Positions 1 to 5,659 of a stretch of 8,143 nt of DNA are shown here, in pieces. A program made the position numbers and the translations under genes. Within the stretch, counting starts at the first letter, position 1; each line of letters opens with the position of its first letter. Below the pieces are notes generated by a model that made no database searches, was not told where the DNA came from, and saw only the letters and a program-made list of their open reading frames with translations. Source of the stretch: Verrucomicrobiota bacterium (lineage in GTDB: Bacteria; Verrucomicrobiota; Verrucomicrobiia; Verrucomicrobiales; DEV007); assembly GCA_027618625.1 (NCBI GenBank), contig JAQCER010000105.1:1-8143 (forward strand), in the 5' to 3' direction.

Positions 1-288
1 TATCCCCTCTTGCCGGTATGACTGTTTTTGCCTCCAGAATTAGATCGAAGACTCACTTAACCCACAAGGTATGAAATAAATTCCATACCGCAAGTGGAAA
101 TTCAAAAAAATATAGATGAACAAATGATCACCAGTACTTCAATACACGTACCTGGAGTTCGCCGACCAGAAAACAGAACAGCACACCACAGCATAGCCTG
201 ATGTCGAAGCGCATCGAAACCATCTGGACCTCCATTCATCCGAAGTTGAGCCAGCCAGAACTCTGTTTCTTAACTCAGCTTAAACCCC
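1..288. other. Gene-free leader region
   Basis: No convincing coding region on either strand: all frames are broken by stops and the short open stretches resemble nothing I know. It is AT-rich at 50-130. The only structure I see is an imperfect palindrome at 68-89 (listed separately). It ends in the promoter for the efflux gene, so it is probably upstream intergenic DNA, possibly reaching into the 3' flank of a gene outside the window. Confidence 0.6.
68..89. repeat. 22-base imperfect palindrome
   Basis: Arms GGTATG (68-73) and CATACC (84-89) are perfect inverted copies. The AT-rich centre is also symmetric apart from one mismatched pair. The size fits a dimeric repressor operator, about 200 bases upstream of the mapped -35 box. 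No T-tract follows, so it is not a terminator. Function is not established. Confidence 0.4.
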
Positions 289-317
289 TTGACAATCTCC
301 ACGAACTTAGATAGAAT
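289..317 (+). promoter_or_regulatory. Sigma70-type promoter for the outer-membrane factor gene
   Basis: A perfect -35 hexamer TTGACA (289-294) is followed after exactly 17 bases by TAGAAT (312-317), a five-of-six match to the -10 consensus. Transcription would begin around 323-326, leaving roughly 110 bases of leader before the preferred TTG start at 432. This is the best promoter in the window. It indicates that the efflux gene has its own transcript rather than depending on a gene further upstream. Confidence 0.7.
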
Positions 318-431
318 TCGAGCTTTGATTCAGGGCCAACCAGCACCTTCTGAGTGTTGACCATAGCCCAATTCGAACCCGGTTTAGTTTTTTCGCCTTC
401 CCGGTTTGCACACTTTCCAGGAGAGTTCCTC

Positions 432-1868
432 TTGTATACCAGCCTCTGGCTCCTGCTCCTTCTGTTCTGCGCCAGTTGTGCAACCGCGCCGCCCGTACAA
501 CATCCCAAAACCGGGGTGGCCACACCCGAAGCCTGGACCACGCTCCAATCCGAATCCACTCAGACAGACACATCCTGGTGGGCCACCTTCAACGATGCCC
601 GCCTCAACCTCCTGGTTACGCAGGCGCTCGACCACAACTTCAACCTGCAAGCAGCTGCTGCCCGACTTCAAGCCGCACAGGCCCAGGCTCGCATCGCAGG
701 TGCACCCCTCTACCCCCAGGCTGGAGGTAAACTCGTTGCTGCCCGGCGAAAGCAGAATTTCCTCAGCCTCCCAATCCCAAACCCGGGCGGCGGAGTGAAT
801 GCCACAACAAAAAACAGCTTCGGCGTCTCTCTGGACCTCGCCTGGGAAATTGATCTCTGGGGCCGAATTGGCGCGGAAAAATCCGCAGCGCTTGCAGACT
901 TCCAGGCCGCACAGGCAGACCTGGCCGGTGCCCGCCTCTCCCTGGCCGCACAAACTGCCAAAGTCTGGTTCGCCGCTGTAGAATCCAGACGCCAGGTGGA
1001 ACTCGCACAGGCTACCGTGGACAATTTCAAAACTTCCAGCGACCTGGTCCGCGCACGGTACGAACGCGGCTTGCGCCCCTCCCTGGATCTCCGGCTTTCT
1101 CTCTCATCTCTTGCAGGAGCCGAAGCCGTTCTCCAGCAACGCCGCATCATCCTGGATCGCACCACTCGCCAGCTCGAACTTCTCCTGGGCCAATACCCCG
1201 CTGCCGAACTCGAAATCGCCCACACCTTACCGGACGTACCGCCACAAGTTCCCTCTGGCCTGCCCGCAGACCTCATCTCCCGCCGCCCGGACCTCGCCGC
1301 CGCCGAGCGCCGACTGGCCGCTTCACACGCCCGGCTCAAGATGGCCCGCCGTGAACTCTATCCCCGCATCAGTCTCACCGCTTCTGGCGGCACCTCCACA
1401 CAAGAACTCAAAGATCTCCTGGATGGCGACTTTGGCGTCTGGACGCTCATGGGAAACCTCGTACAGCCCCTCTTCCAGGGCGGTCGCATCCGCGCAGGAA
1501 TCGACATGGCCAAAGCAGGCTCTGACGTAGCCCTTGCAGGATACGCCCAGAGTGCCCTGACCGCCTACGCAGAAGTTGAATCTGCCCTGGCCTCTGAGGA
1601 ATTCCTCACCCTCCGCCTGGAAGCCCTCGAAATCGCCACCGAACAATCTCTGGCCGCTCGCCACCTTGCAGAAGACCGATATGCCGCCGGGCTGACCGAC
1701 CTCGTTTCCCTGCTCGAAGCCCAACGCAGCGCCTACGAATCCGAAAGCCAGCTTCTGGCCGCGCGGCGTCAACACCTGGACCACAGAATTGATCTACACC
1801 TGGCCCTCGGTGGAGGCTTCGACACCCCGCACACCTCTCTTTCTTATACAAAGCCCAGTCCTCCCTGA
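432..1868 (+). CDS. Outer-membrane efflux lipoprotein, NodT/TolC (OEP) family
   Basis: Outer-membrane channel of a tripartite efflux pump; members trimerise into a tunnel spanning outer membrane and periplasm and dock to an RND or ABC pump through an adaptor. The preferred start is TTG at 432, with AGGAGAG (419-425) six bases upstream, giving 478 residues, usual for the family. A GTG at 354 would add 26 residues but has no visible binding site. The N-terminus has a hydrophobic stretch (W6-F12) then F-C-A-S-C, so Cys16 is the likely lipidated residue; Cys at lipobox position -3 is unusual, and the short n-region lacks a basic residue. Two OEP repeats follow, with LAWEIDLWGRI in the first, then the family signature GLPADLISRRPDLAAAE and YPRISLTASGG leading the second. 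No adaptor or pump gene is adjacent, so the transported substrate cannot be inferred. Family assignment is secure; the exact start is less so. Confidence 0.92.
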   Translation: MYTSLWLLLLLFCASCATAPPVQHPKTGVATPEAWTTLQSESTQTDTSWWATFNDARLNLLVTQALDHNFNLQAAAARLQAAQAQARIAGAPLYPQAGGKLVAARRKQNFLSLPIPNPGGGVNATTKNSFGVSLDLAWEIDLWGRIGAEKSAALADFQAAQADLAGARLSLAAQTAKVWFAAVESRRQVELAQATVDNFKTSSDLVRARYERGLRPSLDLRLSLSSLAGAEAVLQQRRIILDRTTRQLELLLGQYPAAELEIAHTLPDVPPQVPSGLPADLISRRPDLAAAERRLAASHARLKMARRELYPRISLTASGGTSTQELKDLLDGDFGVWTLMGNLVQPLFQGGRIRAGIDMAKAGSDVALAGYAQSALTAYAEVESALASEEFLTLRLEALEIATEQSLAARHLAEDRYAAGLTDLVSLLEAQRSAYESESQLLAARRQHLDHRIDLHLALGGGFDTPHTSLSYTKPSPP

Positions 1869-1904
1869 GCGCACAATCTGAACAGCTCTTTCGCGCCGAA
1901 CACC

Positions 1905-1933
1905 TTGCAGAACTAACACCCTTTGGTTATCTT
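1905..1933 (+). promoter_or_regulatory. Possible nadA promoter
   Basis: TTGCAG (1905-1910) and TATCTT (1928-1933) are separated by 17 bases, 55 bases upstream of the nadA start. The hexamers match consensus only in part (3/6 and 4/6), so this is a candidate. There is no clear terminator after the efflux gene, so read-through into nadA is also possible. Confidence 0.35.
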
Positions 1934-1939
1934 ACCTAC

Positions 1940-1952
1940 TAACAACCTGTTA
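1940..1952. promoter_or_regulatory. Small palindrome at the nadA promoter, possible operator
   Basis: TAACA (1940-1944) and TGTTA (1948-1952) form a perfect inverted repeat around ACC. It sits seven bases after the candidate -10 box, where a repressor would block transcription. NAD genes are commonly controlled by dedicated repressors (NadR, NiaR, NadQ and NrtR families), but this short site does not clearly match a consensus I can recall. Confidence 0.25.
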
Positions 1953-1987
1953 ACCTTTCTCTTTGCTGTTCAAGGAGGCATTTCTCC

Positions 1988-3037
1988 ATGCCAATTGATG
2001 CAAAAACGCTCCAGGAAACCTACGATCAGATGGAGCGCAAGCTGCATGGGATCATTCCCGATATAGAAATGCGCTACAAGGCCGAACTCGTATTCGAAAT
2101 CAACCAGCTCAAAAAAGAGCGCGGTGCCATCATCTTAGGCCACAACTACATGGAACCCGCACTCTTCCATACCGTCCCCGACGTGGTAGGTGACTCGCTC
2201 GAACTCAGCCGCAAAGCCGCCGAGACCGAATGTGATCCCATTGTCTTTTGCGGCGTACGCTTCATGGCCGAAACCGCCAAAATCCTCAACCCCACCCGAA
2301 CCGTACTCCTGCCCGCCAAACGCGCCGGTTGTTCCTTGGCCGAAAGCATCACTGCCCAGGACGTGCGCAACCTCCGCCAGCAATACCCCGGCGTGCCCAT
2401 TGTCACCTACATCAACACCTACGCGGACGTCAAAGCCGAATGCGACATCTGCTGCACATCTGGAAATGCTGCCCGCGTGGTAGAATCTCTGGACAGCGAC
2501 GTCATCATCTTCCTCCCGGATGAATACCTCGCCGCCAACGTAGCCGAAGAAACCGGCAAAAAAATCATCTTCCCCAGCCGGGACGCGATCCAAAATCCCA
2601 AACCCGGCCTGGAATATGAAATGATTGGCTGGCACGGCCGCTGTGAAGTCCACGACAAATTCACCGTGCAGGACATCAAAAACGTACGTGCCCAATACCC
2701 CGGTGTGCTCGTGCTCGCCCACCCGGAATGCAGCCCCGAAGTTGTGGCCGCCTCGGACTTCTCCAGCAGCACCTCGAAAATGACGCAACGCGTGAAAGAG
2801 ACCGAAGCGCCCAGCTATCTCCTGCTTACCGAATGCAGCATGGGTGACAACATCATGGCCGAAAACCCGGAGAAGGAAATGGTCCGCATGTGCAGTATCC
2901 GTTGCCCGCACATGAACGAAATCACCCTGGAAGACACCCTCAACGCACTCAAGAACAACGTGCAGATTATCGAAGTTCCTGAAGAGATCCGCGTCCGTGC
3001 AAGACGTTCCGTGGACCGCATGCTCGAAATCGGATAA
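1988..3037 (+). CDS. nadA: Quinolinate synthase NadA
   Basis: Condenses iminoaspartate (from L-aspartate oxidase, NadB) with dihydroxyacetone phosphate to quinolinate in de novo NAD biosynthesis; cytoplasmic, carrying an oxygen-sensitive [4Fe-4S] cluster. The 349 residues are full length. Visible motifs: GHNYMEP (His52, Tyr54 at the active site), VGDSLELS near 67-74, AGCSLAE (Cys115), GRCEVH (Cys219), HPEC (His245, Glu247) and RCPHMNEITL (Cys306). By the family pattern Cys115, Cys219 and Cys306 hold the cluster. There are extra cysteines (ECDICC at 151-156, Cys248, Cys283, Cys302). The Cys115-Cys219 gap (104) is longer than the 87 I recall for the E. coli and Thermotoga enzymes, suggesting an insertion around 196-213. 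The ATG follows AAGGAGG (1972-1978) by nine bases. NadB and NadC genes are not in the window. Function is secure. Confidence 0.97.
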   Translation: MPIDAKTLQETYDQMERKLHGIIPDIEMRYKAELVFEINQLKKERGAIILGHNYMEPALFHTVPDVVGDSLELSRKAAETECDPIVFCGVRFMAETAKILNPTRTVLLPAKRAGCSLAESITAQDVRNLRQQYPGVPIVTYINTYADVKAECDICCTSGNAARVVESLDSDVIIFLPDEYLAANVAEETGKKIIFPSRDAIQNPKPGLEYEMIGWHGRCEVHDKFTVQDIKNVRAQYPGVLVLAHPECSPEVVAASDFSSSTSKMTQRVKETEAPSYLLLTECSMGDNIMAENPEKEMVRMCSIRCPHMNEITLEDTLNALKNNVQIIEVPEEIRVRARRSVDRMLEIG

Positions 3038-3062
3038 CAGAGTTCCATAAATCGAAAAAGTC

Positions 3063-3095
3063 AAAGCGCCCGGAATCCTTGATTCCGGGCGCTTT
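3063..3095. terminator. Strong intrinsic terminator after nadA, probably bidirectional
   Basis: A perfect 15-base-pair stem (AAAGCGCCCGGAATC, 3063-3077, against 3081-3095) closes a three-base loop. On the + strand it ends in TTT and continues TTTCTTATAT. On the - strand the stem is followed by GACTTTTTCG, so it can also stop transcripts arriving from the toxin-antitoxin side. It starts 26 bases after the nadA stop codon. Confidence 0.9.
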
Positions 3096-3425
3096 CTTAT
3101 ATATCCTGATTTGAAGCAAATGGATTGGAGGAACTTGGCTCAAGACTGTTATGATAACGTCTTGCTGGTTGCTGAAGTAGCCGTACTTGGGAAAACGTAT
3201 CAGTGCTTTTACGTTCAGTCAACCCATAAACGCACGGCCATTTGAGCCAGAGCGGCCGAAGAAGACAGAGCCAACAGCCGTCTTGTTGTGCGCTGTGCCA
3301 GCCTGTGGTGGTTGGGGGAGTTCTTCCAGGACAGCAAGATTACGATTTCATTCAAAAAAGCACGTATGAAACTCTCGCCGGACAACCTATCCAGCGGGAG
3401 TTGATTGTGAAGTTTTTTAAAGGAG
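3096..3425. other. Gene-free stretch between nadA and the toxin gene
   Basis: Open frames exist on both strands (for example 3242-3442 on + and 3215-3535 on -), but they have no good ribosome binding site, no recognisable motif, and low-complexity or improbable composition; the - strand one overlaps the toxin gene. I see no gene here. The only structure is the inverted repeat at 3141-3164. It may be the junction between core and accessory DNA. Confidence 0.5.
3141..3164. repeat. Imperfect inverted repeat
   Basis: CAAGAC (3141-3146) pairs with GTCTTG (3159-3164). Inside, GTTA (3148-3151) pairs with TAAC (3155-3158), leaving a bulged T at 3147 and a TGA loop. This gives a ten-pair stem. No T-tract follows on either strand, so an operator or recombination scar is likelier than a terminator. 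Confidence 0.4.
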
Positions 3426-3686
3426 TCAGCCTGATGTCCTAACGATTCTCTCATATTCACCGTGGGGTCCAATCCAGACCCATATAAAATCCGCACCGTC
3501 TTCGACTGCCAATGCTCGATGCGTTCTTCCGGCACGTGCAGACCAAAGTTTACCTACTTTTTTGAAATGCAGTGAAGGATGCCGAGGATCCTTTTTGAGC
3601 ATGCTGAAACTTTCTTTTGCGCTCTCTTGAACAGGTTCCGGAAGTCTTTCAAAGCATCTCCAGAACCTTGTTGTCGTTCGATGCAT
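3426..3686 (-). CDS. RelE/ParE-superfamily toxin
   Basis: 86 residues, the normal size for RelE/ParE-fold toxins. Family features visible are an N-terminal amphipathic helical region (residues 8-30, with LPEPVQESAKESF), DPRHPSLHFKKVG (about 33-45), the central strand W-S-A-R-AGRTHRAL, and the closing FIWVWIGPHGEYERIV. In many relatives this closing block reads as fWiGsHaeYdrl. RelE-branch members cut mRNA on the ribosome and ParE-branch members poison gyrase; sequence alone does not say which this is. The ATG directly follows the TAA stop of the antitoxin gene with no gap, so translation is probably coupled. It appears intact. The gene pair converges on nadA, and the nadA terminator can serve it. 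Confident as a RelE/ParE-type toxin, unsure of the target. Confidence 0.85.
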   Translation of the reverse strand: MHRTTTRFWRCFERLPEPVQESAKESFSMLKKDPRHPSLHFKKVGKLWSARAGRTHRALAVEDGADFIWVWIGPHGEYERIVRTSG

Positions 3687-3887
3687 TTAGAGATCCTTTA
3701 GCTTTCCTCTTCGTTTTTCTTCAAAGGCCTCCTTGATGAGAAAGTCTAACTTTCCCGACTTAGAGTCAGTTTCGATCCGCTGATCCCACTTTTCCCAATC
3801 CTTTTCCGAGAACCACTCCCTTAATTCGACAAACTCCTTTTCTGGAAGAGACTCGATAGCTGATTTTATTTCATCAACTTTAGGCAT
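3687..3887 (-). CDS. Antitoxin of the RelE/ParE-type pair
   Basis: 66-residue highly charged protein, first gene of the toxin-antitoxin operon. It has an N-terminal EIKSAIESLPEKEFVELREWF segment, then DWEKWDQRIETDSKSGKLD and a basic/acidic tail (EEKRRGKLKDL). This layout is common in small proteins encoded just ahead of RelE/ParE-like toxins; I see no classical helix-turn-helix, ribbon-helix-helix or AbrB motif, so DNA binding is uncertain. By analogy it neutralises the toxin by wrapping it and is itself unstable. The ATG at 3887 has an excellent ribosome binding site (AGGAGG on the - strand, 3892-3897, four bases before the start). An eight-base palindrome ATTGCAAT at 3923-3930, 36 bases upstream, could be an autoregulatory site. 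Assignment rests on partner and sequence pattern. Confidence 0.8.
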   Translation of the reverse strand: MPKVDEIKSAIESLPEKEFVELREWFSEKDWEKWDQRIETDSKSGKLDFLIKEAFEEKRRGKLKDL

Positions 3888-4163
3888 ACATCCTCCTATT
3901 CCTACAATGCGGCTTCACTTTGATTGCAATACAAATTTTCTTTTTTGAGTGCCAGTTCTTGCATAATAACCAATCATTTAGTGGAGAGTCGTTTGATTGT
4001 AAAAAATAGCAAAAACAGGAAAGACTTTCAAGAAGTAAGAAAAGAGAAGCCCCATACGATAATCTGGGGTGGCACCAGGACGGCGCCACTCTGCTTCAGA
4101 GATGGTCGTAGGCTGGCAGGCCCCGAACGACTGAGCGAGTGCGAATCCGGCGTCAGCCGGTTT

Positions 4164-4189
4164 GGGTGGCTGGGTCCTTGGGCTGGGGG
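4164..4189 (+). other. G-quadruplex motif
   Basis: Four G-runs on the + strand at 4164-4166, 4172-4174, 4180-4182 and 4185-4189, separated by loops of 5, 5 and 2 bases, fit the standard G3+N1-7 pattern. Whether it folds in DNA or RNA is unknown. Confidence 0.6.
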
Positions 4190-4223
4190 CGCGCCCGCGG
4201 TGTTAAGTGTCCGTGCCGGTGCC

Positions 4224-4253
4224 AGTGCGTTTGCCAGGGAAAGCAAACGCACT
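4224..4253 (+). terminator. Terminator-like hairpin
   Basis: An 11-pair perfect stem (AGTGCGTTTGC, 4224-4234, with its complement at 4243-4253) closes an eight-base loop CAGGGAAA. It is followed by the weak T-rich tail TCTTATAT, similar to the tail of the nadA terminator. There is no annotated gene upstream on the + strand, so what it would terminate is unclear. Confidence 0.45.
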
Positions 4254-4320
4254 TCTTATATGGAGCATGACTTCAGCCGACGTCGCAGATTGCCACGATC
4301 CGAGCTTTGAATGAGCGCAC

Positions 4321-4344
4321 TGGAGTTGACCCGGGTTGGTGGAC
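4321..4344 (+). repeat. Left terminal inverted repeat of the IS3-family element
   Basis: Begins TGGAGTTGACCCG and ends GGAC. It matches the right end at 20 of 24 positions, with the first 13 bases identical. This is the binding site for the transposase. Confidence 0.9.
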
Positions 4345-4386
4345 ACTTATCTTCTTGTGTATCTTATCAGGAGAAAGGATTCCATT

Positions 4387-4701
4387 ATGCCCCCAACCCG
4401 ATCTCCCTATCCTCAAGAGTTTCGTCAGCAGTTGATCGATCTGGTCCGTGCCGGTCGATCCCCGGAGGAGTTGTCCAAAGAGTTTGAACCTACCGGCCAG
4501 ACCATTCGCAACTGGGTCGCCCAGGCTGAGCGGGAGGAAGGTCAGTTTGAAGATGGGTTGACCCGCTCGGAGCACCAGGAGTTAGCGCGGCTACGTAAAG
4601 AGAATAAGCAGTTGCGCCAAGAGCGGGAGATTCTTGCAAAAGCCGCGTCCTGGTTCGCTCGGGAGACCGACGCCGTACCACCGAAGTCTTCGCGTTCGTG
4701 A
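4387..4701 (+). CDS. IS3-family transposase subunit OrfA
   Basis: 104-residue DNA-binding half of the transposase, recognising the terminal repeats. Residues 8-50 hold the HTH_Tnp_1-type helix-turn-helix (YPQEFRQQLIDLVRAG, then SPEELSKEF and TIRNWVAQ); residues about 64-85 form a leucine-zipper coiled coil (LARLRKENKQLRQEREIL) used for multimerisation. The ATG at 4387 is preceded by AAAGGA (4374-4379) seven bases upstream; a 17-residue upstream extension is open but adds only part of the left end. Its TGA (4699-4701) overlaps the GTG of orfB (4698-4700). A short slippery run AAAAG at 4638-4642 lies where a -1 shift could produce the OrfAB fusion. It appears intact. Confidence 0.92.
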   Translation: MPPTRSPYPQEFRQQLIDLVRAGRSPEELSKEFEPTGQTIRNWVAQAEREEGQFEDGLTRSEHQELARLRKENKQLRQEREILAKAASWFARETDAVPPKSSRS

Positions 4702-5550
4702 AGGCGCATCAGGCCAGCTATCCGATTGCTACAATGTGCCGCGTTCTGGCGGTCTCAACGAGCGGGTATTATGCGTGGCACAAACGATCCTTATCGACTC
4801 GAACCCAGGTCGACTTGGAACTCCTCGAGCAGATTCAAGCCATCCACGCCCGCTCCGATAGGACGTATGGGGCACCCCGGATCCACAAAGAGTTGACACA
4901 TTGGGGCATCTGTGTGGGCAAAAAGCTCGTTGCTCGGCTGATTCGTCAAGCCAACCCTTTGCGGGGTCAGCCGAAGAAAGGGTGTGAAAACCACACGCCG
5001 GGCGAAGCGGGCTTCCAGGGCACCCGATCTGGTGAACCGCGATTTTACGGCCTCGGGTTCCAATCAGCTCTGGGTCGCTGATATCACCTACATACCGACC
5101 TGGGCAGGATTTTTGTATCTTTCTGTCGTTCTGGATGCCTTCTCAAGGCGGATCGTCGGCTGGGCAATGACGACGCACTTGCGAACCGAATTAGTGCTGG
5201 ATGCCCTGAATATGGCACTCTTTCAACGTCGACCTCAAGGGGTGATCCATCACTCGGATCAGGGTACTCAGTATACTTCCCTGGCCTTCGGCAGTCGCTG
5301 CAAAAAAGTGGGGGTTCGCCCTTCGATGGGGTCTGTCGGAGACTGTTATGACAATGCGATGTGCGAATCTTTCTTCGCCACGCTCGAATGTGAGCTCATT
5401 GACCGCCGATGCTTCCGCACGCATAAGGAAGCCAGGATGGAAATCTTCAGGTATATCGAGGGATGGTACAATCCCCATCGTCGGCACTCAGCCATCGATT
5501 ATCGCTCACCCATCAACTACGAAAGAAGCACCGTGAATTCCAAGTCCTAA
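4698..5550 (+). pseudogene. IS3-family transposase OrfB, broken by a frameshift
   Basis: Catalytic half of the transposase. From GTG 4698 the first frame encodes ASYPIATMCRVLAVSTSGYYAW and the HTH_21-type segment (RTYGAPRIHKEL to LVARLIRQAN), then runs out of homology and stops at 5079-5081. Homology resumes one frame over from about 4957 as GVSRRKGVKTTRRAKRASRAP and continues to 5550. That frame is open only after a stop at 4939-4941, so the break is between 4942 and about 4980: one inserted base (perhaps in the CCC at 4954-4956) or two lost. The integrase core is complete: WVADITY (Asp codon 5080-5082), HHSDQGTQY (Asp 5257-5259), NAMCESFF (Glu 5365-5367), spacing DD(35)E, and the usual WYNPHRRHSA ending. 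A GTG at 4984 could start the core alone, without the upstream helix-turn-helix. A sequencing error is the main alternative. Confidence 0.88.
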
Positions 5551-5553
5551 ACC

Positions 5554-5577
5554 GTCCGCGAAAGCGGGTCAACTCCA
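5554..5577 (-). repeat. Right terminal inverted repeat of the IS3-family element
   Basis: Read on the - strand it begins TGGAGTTGACCCG and ends GGAC, matching the left end at 20 of 24 bases. It starts four bases after the orfB stop codon. Confidence 0.9.
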
Positions 5578-5659
5578 CTGCCTCGGCACATCTAAGGCTT
5601 CGATGGCGGTGAACTTCCATTGAATCAGCGCGGCCGATAGTCCTAGGCCGAACAAAGTC
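5578..5659. other. Short spacer between the IS and the ankyrin gene
   Basis: 82 bases without a gene. A small inverted repeat, CAAAGT-CCT-ACTTTG (5653-5667), overlaps the ankyrin stop codon. It is a weak hairpin without a proper T-tract, so I do not call a terminator. Nothing here resembles the left flank of the IS. Confidence 0.4.

Larger units (their letters stand above)
4050..4258 (+). ncRNA. Candidate structured RNA or transposon-end remnant (speculative)
   Basis: A run of local hairpins on the + strand: CCCCA/TGGGG (4050-4054 with 4065-4069), GTGGC/GCCAC with inner CC/GG (4069-4089), CTCTG-CTT-CAGAG (4089-4101), CCGGC-GTCA-GCCGG (4147-4160), self-complementary GGGCGCGCCC (4187-4196), then the terminator-like hairpin at 4224-4253 and TTCTTATAT. 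Neighbouring stems share bases (4069, 4089), so not all can form together. Such density followed by a terminator-like end is what a structured RNA gene would show, but GC-rich DNA yields hairpins by chance. I recognise no known RNA family and see no clear promoter at its start. Confidence 0.2.
3898..4320. other. Gene-free stretch with abrupt GC shift, left of the insertion sequence
   Basis: The first part (to about 4045) is AT-rich and probably holds the promoter of the toxin-antitoxin operon. From about 4065 to 4220 it becomes strongly GC-rich. One frame is open through 3924-4310 on +, but it lacks a ribosome binding site and spans two compositionally different blocks, so I do not call it a gene. 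The GC-rich half holds hairpins, a G-quadruplex motif and a terminator-like hairpin, described separately. Confidence 0.5.
4321..5577 (+). mobile_element. IS3-family insertion sequence, 1257 bases, with frameshifted orfB
   Basis: It carries the standard IS3 plan: terminal inverted repeats beginning TG and ending CA, orfA with a helix-turn-helix, and orfB with a DD(35)E integrase core shifted by -1 relative to orfA. Length is typical. With the TGGAG...CTCCA boundary no matching target duplication is seen (CAC on the left, CTG on the right), although the pentamer CACTG straddles both edges (4318-4322 and 5576-5580). The transposase reading frame is broken inside orfB, so this copy is probably immobile unless another copy helps. 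It lies between the toxin-antitoxin region and the ankyrin gene and interrupts no gene I can recognise. Confidence 0.93.

Noticed and set aside
354..431. GTG at 354 as start of the efflux gene
   Set aside because: No ribosome binding site, and it would place 26 extra residues before the lipoprotein signal; the TTG at 432 has AGGAGAG at six bases. Kept as an alternative only.
2135..3064. 309-codon open frame on - opposite nadA
   Set aside because: Antisense shadow produced by the codon bias of nadA; nadA carries all family motifs in the opposite strand.
3215..3535. 106-codon open frame on - overlapping the toxin gene
   Set aside because: Overlaps the well-supported toxin by about 110 bases in another frame, lacks a binding site and resembles no family I know.
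4070..4076. TGGCACC resembling a T-box riboswitch core
   Set aside because: Only the seven-base core fits; there is no specifier stem, no matching terminator/antiterminator pair and no aminoacyl-tRNA synthetase or amino-acid gene downstream.
4050..4260. IscB/TnpB-type guide RNA (omega RNA) as explanation of the structured block
   Set aside because: Only vague resemblance from memory; no IscB or TnpB gene is present in the window.
3924..4310. 128-codon open frame on + between the antitoxin and the IS
   Set aside because: No ribosome binding site, spans an abrupt change of base composition, no recognisable motif and many Gly/Ala/Arg runs typical of translated GC-rich non-coding DNA.
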